Shown here: positions 14,870 through 23,601 of the stretch, piece after piece | Layout: every line of letters starts with the position of its first letter | How positions within the stretch are numbered: position 1 is the first letter of the stretch | Assembly: GCA_002454845.1 (NCBI GenBank) | Contig: DKJQ01000079.1 | Location: 5,434-40,325 of the forward strand | Direction: 5' to 3' | Length of the DNA stretch: 34,892 nucleotides | From: Ignavibacteria bacterium UBA6688 | GTDB lineage: Bacteria; Bacteroidota; Ignavibacteria; UBA10030 | Notes under the pieces: model-generated | The model's database searches: none | What the model was told of the DNA's origin: nothing | The model's input: the letters and a program-made list of their open reading frames with translations, nothing else | Program-made: the position numbers and the translations under genes

Positions 14870-17049
14870 GATGGTACGGGTGTCAGTTCTTGTTTGCTGA
14901 TGCGTGCAACGATCATTTCGAGGAGGGCGACCGCCAGGGCGGCCAGGAGAAGATGCTTCCACACTTCGACGCCGAGGCGTGATTCCAAAACCAGCCGCTG
15001 AACCTCCCGGGGTTGGTCGATAAAAGAAACGGAGGACGATTCGATTCCCACCCGACGGAACACGGTCTCCAGGTCGGACCGCTCAGCGGGGCCGGTGTTC
15101 GATTCGTCGGGATGAAGATTGACCGCAAACTTCCGGATGACGCTTGTTCCCGCCCGGACGGTGTAAAGACCCATCGATTCGGTCTCGCCGAATCGGACAC
15201 TCTGCTGCACGCCGCGTGATACGGGCGTTGCAGCCACATCGATCATGGAAGGGTTCCGGATAGTCCATGGTCCCGGGGTTCGCACGGTGCTTCGGATGGA
15301 CACCTCATCACCGGCAAGGTGGCCGGTGTTCTGATGTTGATCGCCGGCAAGATAGGAGACCGATCGATGCAGCAGGGGAACGAACAATCCCTTGAGCGGA
15401 AAGTCGGACCATTCAAGGTTCGGTGCCACGGCAACCATCAGGACGCGCCCGCTCCCGCTTTGGTGTTCAAGGAAAAAGGCTGAACCGCTCGTCAGCGTGA
15501 TGATCTGGTTCGATTGAGCCGAAGGGGCGAATCGTACGGATCGTGCAATCCGGGGAGATTCAACGGTTTGTTGCCGGCCCCGCGTTTCCGGGACTCCCGG
15601 TTGCCCCGGGGAATCGAACATGCCCTGGAAGAGAGGATGACGAAGTTCGATCCGGTCGAACTCGACGAACGATGGCGGGTTCCCGTTCAGACTCTGCGGG
15701 ATCGCACCGTCGACGCCGAGAATCGTGGGAAGCTTGAGCTGCGCCGCGAATGGTGTGTTGAACCGCTCCGGTGAAACGTTCGAGCCGGGAAAGAGAATCA
15801 GGCCGCCTCCCTGCGAGACGAATGCTGCAATCTGACCGGACTGTGCAGGGGACAAGTCCTCGGGAGCAACCAGGACAAGAACCTGGGCTCCCTGCATCTG
15901 AGTTGTGCCGAGGCGTTCTCCCCTCACCTCCTGCAATCCAAATACCGAGCCCTCCCGGGATTGACGCGTGCCCAGGGCGAGCCGGAGATACCTCGTTTCC
16001 GGTTCGGTACCGACAAGCAGGACGCTGATCCGTTCGGGAAGGTACACCGTGAAGAACCGTTTATTGTCTTGCTCCAGATCATCATCCTCTAATTCGATGA
16101 ATCCCTCCACAAACCCAGCTTCCTCACTCGTGACGGAGAATTCGACTTCCGAGGATGTCCCCACCCGAAGATCGACGCCGCGTTGGGCCATGCGCGTCCC
16201 ATTCAGGAACAAACCCACAAAATGGTTTTGCGCGTCCTCCCCCGAGTAGTTGCCGATACGCGCTCTTACGGTAAACGGTTTGCCCGGTTCGAAGATGGCG
16301 CTCGGGATGGTGACCTCCTCGACGCCAAAATTCTGGATGGACCGCTTACCCAGCGGCAGAACGAAAAAGCGGACTTCGGGGGGGAAGAGCGATTCGGCAG
16401 TAAGGATCGACGAGACCGATTGTTCGAGCAGGCCGCGCTGGAAGTCGGAAAAGAGATAGATCTCACGATTAAAATTGACCGAGCCCGCGATCACCCTGGC
16501 TGAGTATCGAAGTACCTCGGCCAGCTTTCTGTGAACTGGCGTGGGCTTGAGTTCTTCGATCGCCCTCCTCAAGAGCTGGGGGTCGTGTGAGAGCCCATGC
16601 TGTTGGTCCATGGATGTCCTGCCGACGTCCGAGAACTTCACGACCGAGACTTCATCCCCTTCTTTGAGTAGGTCGAGAATGGTCAGTGCTGCCTGGCGGG
16701 CCTGCTTCAGGATCTCTCCCTCCTGATCGGAGGCGGTCATGCTGAATGAATCGTCGATCAACATCACGATGCTCGTCTTTCCATGGGAACCGATCGAACC
16801 CATCATCGACCCCTGTAACGTCGGTCGGGCAAAGGCCAGGACGAGCAACATCACCAGGAGGGTCCGGAGGAACAGGAGGAGCAACTGCCGGATTTTCAGC
16901 CTCCGGATGCGTGTTCGTTGCAGTTCCTTGAGAAAGGTCAGCGTGCTGAACTCGATCGTCCGCAGTCTCCGAAGGTTCAGGAGATGGAGGAGGATGGGGA
17001 TCGCCGCAGCAAGGAGGCCCAGGAGAAGGGCAGGGTTCAGGAAGGTCAT
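14866..17049 (-). CDS. BatA-domain/von Willebrand factor A membrane protein
   Basis: A 727-residue membrane protein. Residues 1-80 form the BatA-type N-terminal module: membrane helix 5-23, LHLLNLRRLR, then helix 57-75. A von Willebrand A domain follows from about 93 with the metal-binding DxSxS motif (IDDSFSMTA, 99-103). The middle is an extracytoplasmic beta-rich region and a glutamine-amidotransferase-like stretch (VAPEDLSPAQ ... GGGLILFPGSN). A final helix lies near the C-terminus (about 695-712), ending in a short tail. Such proteins are common in Bacteroidota and relatives; a role in envelope integrity or aerotolerance is assigned by family only. Start 17049 gives the canonical TFLNPALLLGLL opening; the longer frame is unlikely. 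It overlaps hflX by four bases. Confidence 0.88.
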   Translation of the reverse strand: MTFLNPALLLGLLAAAIPILLHLLNLRRLRTIEFSTLTFLKELQRTRIRRLKIRQLLLLFLRTLLVMLLVLAFARPTLQGSMMGSIGSHGKTSIVMLIDDSFSMTASDQEGEILKQARQAALTILDLLKEGDEVSVVKFSDVGRTSMDQQHGLSHDPQLLRRAIEELKPTPVHRKLAEVLRYSARVIAGSVNFNREIYLFSDFQRGLLEQSVSSILTAESLFPPEVRFFVLPLGKRSIQNFGVEEVTIPSAIFEPGKPFTVRARIGNYSGEDAQNHFVGLFLNGTRMAQRGVDLRVGTSSEVEFSVTSEEAGFVEGFIELEDDDLEQDNKRFFTVYLPERISVLLVGTEPETRYLRLALGTRQSREGSVFGLQEVRGERLGTTQMQGAQVLVLVAPEDLSPAQSGQIAAFVSQGGGLILFPGSNVSPERFNTPFAAQLKLPTILGVDGAIPQSLNGNPPSFVEFDRIELRHPLFQGMFDSPGQPGVPETRGRQQTVESPRIARSVRFAPSAQSNQIITLTSGSAFFLEHQSGSGRVLMVAVAPNLEWSDFPLKGLFVPLLHRSVSYLAGDQHQNTGHLAGDEVSIRSTVRTPGPWTIRNPSMIDVAATPVSRGVQQSVRFGETESMGLYTVRAGTSVIRKFAVNLHPDESNTGPAERSDLETVFRRVGIESSSVSFIDQPREVQRLVLESRLGVEVWKHLLLAALAVALLEMIVARISKQELTPVPS

Positions 17050-17073
17050 CGTGGTTTTTTCTTTTTCAACGAT

Positions 17074-17102
17074 AACATAACCCGAAGATGCGGGAAAAGC
17101 AA
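17074..17102 (-). promoter_or_regulatory. Weak candidate promoter for the BatA/VWA-hflX pair
   Basis: On the minus strand TTGCTT (17102-17097) and TATGTT (17079-17074) are 17 bases apart, with 3/6 and 4/6 consensus matches. The predicted start near 17067 leaves a short A-rich leader to the ATG at 17049. The rest of the 243-bp gap between this gene and the divergent PDZ gene shows nothing recognisable. Confidence 0.28.
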
Positions 17103-17292
17103 GGGAACTCAAGCCAACTGCGGGCTTTGGGAGAGTGGGAGGAGATGTCCTCAGGAGCTCGCAGGCATGAGGGTTCGCTTTTCAAGGACGTGGCGTTGGT
17201 CGGGAGAGCCTCCTGCCCGGGAACATTCCGTCCCCATCCTGCGTCCAAGGGCTATTCAATGAATGAAAGATCCAATTCCTCAGGAGGACTCT

Positions 17293-17709
17293 ATGCGTAT
17301 GCGCAAGAGATTGATTGGTGTCATACTGTGTTTGCTTTTCACTATGGCGGTTCTTGTTGCCCAGGAACGGCGGATGATGCAACTCGATCGCGCCACTGCA
17401 AGGCCGGCGCCGGAGATCGGTGTAATTTTTCAAAAAGGGGAGACCGATCAATTTTTGAAGGTCGCTTTCAAGCTTCCCGGAGCCGAGGTCAAGGGGATCG
17501 CACTCGACGACGGCGATGTCCTGCTTGCCGTGAACAAGAAACTGATCCGCTCCCTGGGGGATTTCGACAAGGAGTACAGCGAGGCAAAGGTTGGAGCGAA
17601 GATGCAGTTCGATGTTGAGCGGAAGGGAAAGAAGCTCACCTTCAATTTCATCAAACCGAAACGCCCTGAAAATGCGGGTGGCCGGACCATCATCCAGAGA
17701 AATAACTAA
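17293..17709 (+). CDS. Secreted small PDZ-like protein
   Basis: A 138-residue protein. The start at 17293 has a perfect AGGAGG (17282-17287) five bases upstream; an earlier in-frame ATG at 17263 lacks one. The N-terminus is a Sec signal peptide (MRMRKRLIGVILCLLF ... VLVAQE, cleavage probably after Ala). The mature protein contains a PDZ-like core: GIALDDGDVLLAVNKKLIRSLGDF is the usual 'GDVI..VNG..V' ligand loop region, followed by VGAKMQFDVERKGKKLTFNF, the closing strands. PDZ domains bind C-terminal peptides. There is no protease domain attached. It precedes a secreted NEW3-type protein and an ABC exporter, from which it is separated by a repeat island. A functional link is possible but not shown. 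Confidence 0.75.
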   Translation: MRMRKRLIGVILCLLFTMAVLVAQERRMMQLDRATARPAPEIGVIFQKGETDQFLKVAFKLPGAEVKGIALDDGDVLLAVNKKLIRSLGDFDKEYSEAKVGAKMQFDVERKGKKLTFNFIKPKRPENAGGRTIIQRNN

Positions 17710-17968
17710 AAGCCCGAAGGGCGTGAATACGAATATTAGGGATGAACCACATCCCTGGAAACCCTGAAGGGGTTACATCAAAAACAAGGTTTGTCTGGAT
17801 CCATCAACATACTGTCACCCCTTCGGGGTTGGAAAATCGCCATCGTAACGCATGCTACAAGAATATCATCCCTTCGGGATTATGAAAGCCTTTGCTAAGA
17901 AGTCCGAAGGGCTTGAATGTGAATAACAGAGCACAAAAACATCATTGTGAACCCTGAAGGGGTTCAAT
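17709..17968. repeat. Island of short palindromic REP-like repeats
   Basis: The 359-bp gap between the PDZ and NEW3 genes contains six copies of a short imperfect palindrome: AAGCCCGAAGGGC (17710-17722), AACCCTGAAGGGGTT (17760-17774), ACCCCTTCGGGGTT (17817-17830), ATCCCTTCGGGAT (17868-17880), AAGTCCGAAGGGCTT (17900-17914) and AACCCTGAAGGGGTT (17950-17964). Several are followed by GAAT or CAAT. Stem bases vary in a paired way around a core CCNNAAGG or CCTTCGG. A perfect hairpin AGGGATG/CATCCCT with loop AACCA lies at 17738-17756. They are AT-richer than the flanking genes and contain no ORF. No transposase is nearby. Confidence 0.75.
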
Positions 17969-18068
17969 CCACAACAATGTGTGAATGGAACCACCAATGT
18001 GCTGCTGTGGTGTCCAAAACCAGCTTAAGCATGGACTGCTTCTTACAACAGGATCTTTTTCTTCCCCC

Positions 18069-19559
18069 ATGACCTTCTTGCGTTTGTTTCTTTCATCCCT
18101 CTTGTTGACAGTTCTTGCCTTGCTTTCCTTGGAGGCTCAGACCGGCACGAATTACAACCCGCGCGACGATCAGTACAAACTGCTCGGGTTGAAGCGGGGG
18201 CTCGATGCGTACACCATTGCCCGGACCGAGTTCGATCGCCAGAAGGAGCTCTTCGAGCGTGGGATTATTTCACGCGCTGAACTTGAACGAAGCGAACGGA
18301 CGTACCGTGAAGCGGAGGTGAACTACCAGCAGGCGTTCCTCGCCGTCATCTACGAGCGACGGTACATTTCCATTCAAAAAGCGGTGAAGTACCAATCCCC
18401 CCGCGGGCAGCGACGGGTCCGGGTGACCCTGGCCAATATGACGAGCGGCACCAGCGATATCAAACGTCTTCTGAACGCCGAGGAAAGTCTCTATGATCTG
18501 GTGCAGCCCGACGTTATCAATGATGTTTACGTTTCCTTGCTGAACGAGGCGGGAGCCATTATCAGCCAGCCGTATGAAACAAAGATCGAGGTCCTGAAGG
18601 TGGGTGAACCCCCCACCATCGAGTTTAGCCTGTTGCAGGACGTTGATGTGGCGACCGTGCGGCTCATCTACGGACAGAACCAGGATCAGAAACGAATCTA
18701 CTTTCAGAAAGACGCCTCCTCGAACCGGGTGGCGATCGCCGCCGAGCAGTTCAGCCAGGAGGCGCCGCTTGGTTCCACGGCCACATTCCGGATGCGGATG
18801 GAGTTGTTCTCCAGCGCAGAGAACACGTTTCGCCTGGAGGTAGTCAACCTTCCGATCCAGTTGAGCTCGTACTTTCAGGATCCCCAGACCCAGGCTCGTA
18901 TCACCCAGTTGAAATACACGGAAGGGGTCAACACCAAGAACGTGTCGCTCAACGTCCTTCTCCCCCAGCGGGCGAATGATGAACTGGACATCGATCAACC
19001 GATCAAGTTTCTTGTCCTTGCCATACCGCAGGGGAGCGACTTCCGGATCGACAGGTCGAAACCCATGACCGAGGAGCAGGTCATGGGATTGGGAATCGGA
19101 TACGGAACCCTCGAACTCGTGCCGCGTGGGATCGGGCAATTGCTGGTCCGGTCGCAGCAGCTCTACTTTGAGATCAAGCCCGGCGAATCCGTGACGATGA
19201 CCATGGACGTGATCAACGAGGGCTCCCGGTGGCTTGATAACCTGCGCTTCGATGCAGACATCCCGCTGAACTGGACTAAAACGATCGAACCGAACACGAT
19301 CGATCGTCTCGACCCGACGGCGGAGAGGCGCATTACCCTCACGTTTATTCCGCCGGAAGATGTGGGAGTGGGGAAGTATGATATCCGTGTGCGGGCAACA
19401 TCACGGTCGGACAACCTCCCCATCGAGGCGGAACCGCGGACGGTGACTATTCAAGTGACACCGCAGGCAAATGTGTTCGGCGCTGCCGCGATCGTGCTGG
19501 CGATTGTCGGCCTCGTCGCCGGCATCGTGATCTTCGGCATTCGTCTTGCAAAACGATAA
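18069..19559 (+). CDS. Secreted membrane-anchored protein with NEW3-like C-terminal domain
   Basis: A 496-residue protein starting at 18069 with a Sec-type signal peptide (MTFLRLFLSSLLLTVLALLSLEAQ). After it comes a helical segment (about 45-100; DRQKELFERGIISRAELERS) that resembles the alpha-hairpin sequence of membrane-fusion proteins. The middle has beta-rich regions, and the stretch around 370-465 (FEIKPGESVTMTMDVINEGSRWLDNLRF ... IRVRATSRSDN) resembles the Ig-like NEW3 domain found in COG1470-type proteins. A C-terminal membrane helix (VFGAAAIVLAIVGLVAGIVIFGI) and RLAKR tail anchor it, so most of the protein would lie outside the cytoplasmic membrane. It lies 179 bp upstream of an ABC ATPase gene and is probably an accessory part of that transporter, by context. 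The upstream in-frame ATG at 17985 lies just after the repeat island and is not preferred. Confidence 0.78.
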   Translation: MTFLRLFLSSLLLTVLALLSLEAQTGTNYNPRDDQYKLLGLKRGLDAYTIARTEFDRQKELFERGIISRAELERSERTYREAEVNYQQAFLAVIYERRYISIQKAVKYQSPRGQRRVRVTLANMTSGTSDIKRLLNAEESLYDLVQPDVINDVYVSLLNEAGAIISQPYETKIEVLKVGEPPTIEFSLLQDVDVATVRLIYGQNQDQKRIYFQKDASSNRVAIAAEQFSQEAPLGSTATFRMRMELFSSAENTFRLEVVNLPIQLSSYFQDPQTQARITQLKYTEGVNTKNVSLNVLLPQRANDELDIDQPIKFLVLAIPQGSDFRIDRSKPMTEEQVMGLGIGYGTLELVPRGIGQLLVRSQQLYFEIKPGESVTMTMDVINEGSRWLDNLRFDADIPLNWTKTIEPNTIDRLDPTAERRITLTFIPPEDVGVGKYDIRVRATSRSDNLPIEAEPRTVTIQVTPQANVFGAAAIVLAIVGLVAGIVIFGIRLAKR

Positions 19560-19593
19560 CTTCTGGTACGTGAGGTTTTTTTCCGCGAATCTG

Positions 19594-19681
19594 CACGAAT
19601 CTTCACACATGAAAGTTTATTCTCATTCGAATCCTTCCGTTCATGGTCCTGATGATGAGCGGAGATTCGTGAAGATTTGTG
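19594..19681. repeat. Inverted repeat between the NEW3 and ABC genes
   Basis: CACGAATCTTCAC (19594-19606) is matched at 12 of 13 positions by the inverted arm GTGAAGATTTGTG (19669-19681), with 62 bases between. It lies in the 179-bp gap before the ABC ATPase gene. It could be a decayed repeat or an mRNA structure; no T-run follows, so it is not a simple terminator. Confidence 0.4.
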
Positions 19682-19738
19682 GGTACCTCTTCACATCCGT
19701 ATTCATCAGTGACAATCTTTGAACGAAAGGAAGATGGT

Positions 19739-20473
19739 ATGAAGCAACAATCCATCATTGAAGCCGAAGGCCTGACGAAGGTTTATGAAGACGGCCACTG
19801 CGCTCTGGACCATGCCTCCTTTGGCGTTCAGCCCGGGGAAGTATTCTGCCTGTTGGGGGGAAACGGGGCCGGGAAGACGACCGCCATCAACATCTTTCTC
19901 GGGTTTCTCCCGCAAACGGAAGGGACGGCACGGATCAATGGCGTGGACGTTCGCACCGATCCGCTGGAGGCTAAGAAACATGTCGCCTACCTTTCCGATG
20001 TGGTGATGCTGTACCCCAACTTCACGGCACGGCAAAACCTCGATTTCTTCGCGCGCCTGGGAGGAAAACAGAACCTCAGCCGGGAGCAGTACTACAGCGT
20101 GTTGCAGCAGGTGGGCCTCCAGGAGAAGGCATACGAGCAGAAACTCAAGGGATTTTCCAAGGGGATGCGCCAGAAAGTGGGACTTGCCATTGCGATCATT
20201 AAAGAGGCCCCTGCGATCATTCTCGATGAGCCGACGAGCGGTCTGGACCCCAAGGCGGCGAATGAATTTCAGTCCATGATCCTCCACCTTCGATCAAAGG
20301 GCCGGGCGATCCTCATGAGCACGCACGATATCTTTCGGGCGAAGGAGGTGGCAGACACTGTGGGAATTATGAACGAAGGAAAAATGCTGGCGATCAAGTC
20401 CAGGAAGGAACTTGAGCACGAAGACCTGGAGAAACTGTATCTCAATTATATCCATGGAAAAGTTGCTGCGTAA
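19739..20473 (+). CDS. ABC transporter ATP-binding protein (ABC-2/NosF-like)
   Basis: A 244-residue cytosolic ATPase. Walker A is GGNGAGKTTA, the Q-loop region follows with AYLSDVVMLYPNFTARQNL, the signature is the variant FSKGMRQKV, and Walker B is AIILDEPTSGLD, followed by the H-loop STHDIF. The FSKGM signature is typical of ATPases that partner ABC-2 permeases (NosF, GldA and similar). The start at 19739 is backed by GAAAGGAAG just upstream; the longer frame from 19679 is rejected. It is followed at 13 bp and then 23 bp by two permease genes and almost certainly energises them. The substrate is unknown. Confidence 0.94.
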   Translation: MKQQSIIEAEGLTKVYEDGHCALDHASFGVQPGEVFCLLGGNGAGKTTAINIFLGFLPQTEGTARINGVDVRTDPLEAKKHVAYLSDVVMLYPNFTARQNLDFFARLGGKQNLSREQYYSVLQQVGLQEKAYEQKLKGFSKGMRQKVGLAIAIIKEAPAIILDEPTSGLDPKAANEFQSMILHLRSKGRAILMSTHDIFRAKEVADTVGIMNEGKMLAIKSRKELEHEDLEKLYLNYIHGKVAA

Positions 20474-20486
20474 CGACGGGGTGCCC

Positions 20487-21905
20487 ATGATCAAAATCCT
20501 TCTGGAAAAAGAACTTCGCGATATTATTTCCTCCACCAAGTTCGCCATTACGTTCGGCGCTGCCGCCATCCTGGTGATCCTCAGTTTCTATGTCGGGATC
20601 CGTAACTATGAAGAAAGCATGCGCGAGTTTGAGGCCGCCCGGGCCGTGAATGCGAACAATGTGGCGGCGCTGACGGATTGGCGACAGGTACAGCACAAGT
20701 TGTTCCGGAAACCCCAGCCGTTGCAGGTGCTGGTGAGCGGCGTGACCAACGATATCGGCAGGACGACGGAAGTCCGACCGCAAGGGGAGCTGACGCTTAT
20801 CAACAGCCGGTACAACGTCGACCCCTTGTTTGCCGTCTTCCGCTTTCTGGACCTGACGTTCGTAGTGATCATTGTTTTCAGCCTTTTCGCGATCCTGTTC
20901 GGGTACGATGCCATCAACGGGGAAAAGGAATCGGGGACGCTGAAGCTTATCCTCTCGAACTCCGTCTCCCGTGCGGATGTCGTCCTCAGCAAGTTACTCG
21001 GAAGTTTCCTTGCCCTTGTTGTGCCGTTGCTCGTCCCAATCCTCGTCGGTTGCCTGATGCTGATCGGCTTCGGGATACCGATGTCCGGAACGGAGTGGAC
21101 TCAGCTTGGACTCGTGATTGTGGCCGGGTTGCTCTGTTTCGGGGCGTTCCTGATGCTCAGCATCATGATTTCCGCCTCTGTCACGCGCAGCAGCGCTTCG
21201 TTTCTCCTTTCGCTGGTCATCTGGATCTTCTCCGTGTTGATCATTCCGAAGGGGGCCGTTCTTGTTGCGGCCCAGGCGGTTGATGTCCCAAGCCTCGATG
21301 GCGTCGAGGCACAGAAGCGGAAATTCACGTTGCAGCAATTCGACCAGCGTTTCCAGAAGATGGGAGAATTCCTCCGTGCGGACATCACGCGCGATGAAAC
21401 GTGGTCCCAGCGTTTTGCCGCGTTTCAGGACAGCCTCAACAAATCATTCGAAACGGAGCGTGAGGAGTACTTCCGGAAGTTGAACGAGGACTGGAGGAAC
21501 AAAAAGGACCGACAGGAACAATGGGCGTTTTCGATGGCAAGGGTCTCTCCCACGGCGGTGTTCCAGATCGCCGCGATGAGCCTTGCGAACACCGATGTGT
21601 CGCTCAAGCGCCGTTATCTGGAAGACCTTGACCGTTACCAGGAAGGGTATGCGGAGTTTCTCCGGAAGAAAACCGGGTCGTCGGGGGGAATGCACATTGT
21701 GATGCGGTTCTCCGGTCAACAGGGAGCCCAGGAGGAGGAAAGGAAGCCATTAAACCCGACCGAGCTCCCGGAGTTTACTGAACGAGGGAGGACTCTGGGT
21801 GAAACACTCTCAGCGTCCCTGGCCGATCTCGGGTTGCTTGCCGTGTTGAATATCCTCTTTTTTGTCGGAGCGTTTATCCGGTTTCTCCGGTTCGACGTTC
21901 GATAA
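20487..21905 (+). CDS. ABC-2 type permease, first of two tandem paralogues
   Basis: A 472-residue membrane protein. It has one N-terminal helix (about 15-36, FAITFGAAAILVILSFYVGI), a small loop, then a block of helices (about 115-260) that includes the cytoplasmic signature NGEKESGTLKLILSN of NosY/ABC-2 permeases. A large soluble loop of about 165 residues (about 270-435) follows, with charged helices and a glycine-rich patch (GSSGGMHIVMRFSG), then a last helix (LGLLAVLNILFFVGAFIRFL). It starts at 20487, 13 bp after the ATPase stop, with a GGGG-type ribosome site; an in-frame GTG two codons earlier is possible. It is alignable along its full length with the next gene. Probably half of a heterodimeric permease. 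Confidence 0.9.
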   Translation: MIKILLEKELRDIISSTKFAITFGAAAILVILSFYVGIRNYEESMREFEAARAVNANNVAALTDWRQVQHKLFRKPQPLQVLVSGVTNDIGRTTEVRPQGELTLINSRYNVDPLFAVFRFLDLTFVVIIVFSLFAILFGYDAINGEKESGTLKLILSNSVSRADVVLSKLLGSFLALVVPLLVPILVGCLMLIGFGIPMSGTEWTQLGLVIVAGLLCFGAFLMLSIMISASVTRSSASFLLSLVIWIFSVLIIPKGAVLVAAQAVDVPSLDGVEAQKRKFTLQQFDQRFQKMGEFLRADITRDETWSQRFAAFQDSLNKSFETEREEYFRKLNEDWRNKKDRQEQWAFSMARVSPTAVFQIAAMSLANTDVSLKRRYLEDLDRYQEGYAEFLRKKTGSSGGMHIVMRFSGQQGAQEEERKPLNPTELPEFTERGRTLGETLSASLADLGLLAVLNILFFVGAFIRFLRFDVR

Positions 21906-21928
21906 CGAGACTTGGAAGGAGTGTACCC

Positions 21929-23392
21929 ATGTGGAAGATCATCGCTGAAAAGGAACTCAAGGATCACCTGCAAAGTGCGCGGTTCATCGTGACCGCGGGC
22001 ATCAGTATGTTGTTGTTGATTCTGAGTATGGGGTTGGGGATTCAGCACTTCAAGGCACGTATTGCGCAACACGACCAGGCGATCCAGATGATGCTGGAGA
22101 CCGCGGCGCAGCAGACGAACTGGAGCACCGTGCCCGTGGCTGCCTACCGAAAGCCGGATGTGATGGAGGTCTTTGTCAATGGGGTCAACAGCGACATCGG
22201 ACGCTTTTCCGAGATCACGCTCATGCGCAATGTCCGGCTGGTTCGGAGCGAATTCTCGGATGATCCGATGCTCGCTGTTTTTCAATTCCTCGACCCGACC
22301 TTCGTGGTGTTGATTGTTCTGAGCCTCCTTGCGATCCTTTTCACCTATAACGCTGTCAATGGAGAGAAGGAATCCGGTACGCTCAAGCTGGTCTTTGCCA
22401 ATGGGATTTCGCGGGCGGAGTTCATTCTCGGGAAACTCACGGGGGGATGGGTGGCGCTCCTGGTGCCGGTGGTCCTCTCGTTCATGATCGGCGGACTGAT
22501 GTTGATCCTGATGGGAGTGGAGATGGGCGCGCCCCAATGGGGGAAGTTTGGATTTTTTGTGCTGGCGTCCGTGTTGTACTTTACCTGCTTCATGCTGATC
22601 GGCGTGCTGGTCTCGTCCTTTACCGCCAGGTCGAGCATCTCCTTTCTCGTCTTGCTGGTGGTCTGGATTTCGTCCGTGTTGATCATCCCGAAAGCCTCCA
22701 CCATGCTGGCCGGCCAGGCCATGCCGGTGCCAACGGCTGACGAGGTGGAAAGTCGCCTGGCGAGCTTTGCGACGCAGGCCCGGACCGAGTACTTTGGGGG
22801 CATGCAGGAGCGCTGGCGCGAGCGATTCCGTCCGACAGAGGGGATGAAGCCGGATGAGGCGACCCAGTACCAGGCTGAAAACCGGCCGATGTGGGAAAAG
22901 GAAGACAACGATGCCCGGCAGGAGATGGAGAAGAAGATTGCGGACCATGGCGCCCGGGTGTACGAGGAATACTACAACCAGAAGACGCGGCAGGAACAAC
23001 TTGCATTTTCCCTGGCCAAGATGTCCCCTGCTTCCATGTTCCAACTCGCGGTCATGAAACTTGCCGGGACGGATACCGGTTTGAAGCGGCGGCACGAAGA
23101 CGCGATGAAGAATTATCGCGATCAATTCATGAAGTTCGTCCAGCAAAAAGGGGGAGGCTTCGGCGGGATGCGCATCACCATCGGACGGGGTTCGGGAGGG
23201 AACGTCTCAATGGGAGGTGCGCAGGATGGAAAAAAAATCGATGTGGGCGAAATGCCGCGTTTTCAGAGTCCGCACTACACGTTGGGCGAAGCGCTGACCG
23301 CATCCCTGTTCGATCTCGGCCTGTTGGCAATCTTCAACATCCTTGCGTTCATCGGTGCCTTCATCGCGTTTCTCAGGTTTGATATGCGGTAA
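21929..23392 (+). CDS. ABC-2 type permease, second of two tandem paralogues
   Basis: A 487-residue membrane protein with the same layout as its upstream neighbour: N-terminal helix, NGEKESGTLKLVFANGISRAEF signature, a helix block, a large soluble loop with a glycine-rich patch (GGGFGGMRITIGRGSGG), and the closing helix LGLLAIFNILAFIGAFIAFLRF. The region NGVNSDIGRFSEI corresponds to VTNDIGRTTEV in the first copy. The start is supported by GGAAGGAG about eight bases upstream, and the gene follows the first permease by 23 bp. No terminator is evident after it; the next 248 bp hold hairpin repeats. Confidence 0.9.
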   Translation: MWKIIAEKELKDHLQSARFIVTAGISMLLLILSMGLGIQHFKARIAQHDQAIQMMLETAAQQTNWSTVPVAAYRKPDVMEVFVNGVNSDIGRFSEITLMRNVRLVRSEFSDDPMLAVFQFLDPTFVVLIVLSLLAILFTYNAVNGEKESGTLKLVFANGISRAEFILGKLTGGWVALLVPVVLSFMIGGLMLILMGVEMGAPQWGKFGFFVLASVLYFTCFMLIGVLVSSFTARSSISFLVLLVVWISSVLIIPKASTMLAGQAMPVPTADEVESRLASFATQARTEYFGGMQERWRERFRPTEGMKPDEATQYQAENRPMWEKEDNDARQEMEKKIADHGARVYEEYYNQKTRQEQLAFSLAKMSPASMFQLAVMKLAGTDTGLKRRHEDAMKNYRDQFMKFVQQKGGGFGGMRITIGRGSGGNVSMGGAQDGKKIDVGEMPRFQSPHYTLGEALTASLFDLGLLAIFNILAFIGAFIAFLRFDMR

Positions 23393-23498
23393 GAGCCGCG
23401 CAGGCCCATCCGCGCCGCTTCGGAACAATTGCGCCGGCGTCCCTGGAAAGAGGCTGAGGTCATTTTTTTGGGCCGGAACTGACGTTGAAATTGCGATA

Positions 23499-23594
23499 GA
23501 TCCGAATTGACAGATACTACCGTATCTGGTAGAAGGACACTGAGCCAGATTGTTGGATGCTGACGCATCCTTTAGTCGATAAGCCTCCGGCCGG
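23499..23594 (+). repeat. Hairpin repeat elements, two tandem copies
   Basis: Two units of the same element found at 27.6-27.9 kb. Unit one: GATCCGAATTGA (23499-23510), then hairpin CAGATAC/GTATCTG with loop TACC (23511-23528). Unit two: GAGCCAGATTGTT, then hairpin GGATGC/GCATCC with loop TGAC (23555-23570), then TTTAGTCGATAAGCCTCCGGCCGG (23571-23594). The lead, the 4-base TNNC loop and the GCCTCCGG tail are shared while the stem bases differ and stay paired. They lie upstream of the patatin gene; an open frame starting inside them at 23557 is not taken as the gene start. Nothing else is recognised in the rest of the 248-bp gap apart from the candidate promoter. Confidence 0.7.
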
Positions 23595-23601
23595 CGACTC
23601 G

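Noticed and set aside
21716..23146. A 476-codon open frame on the minus strand opposite the second permease
   Set aside because: The translation is His/Gln/Arg-rich low-complexity text with no domain, antisense to a clear membrane protein gene.
23455..23475. Rho-independent terminator after the second permease (T-run at 23463-23469)
   Set aside because: No stable GC-rich stem lies directly before the T-run.
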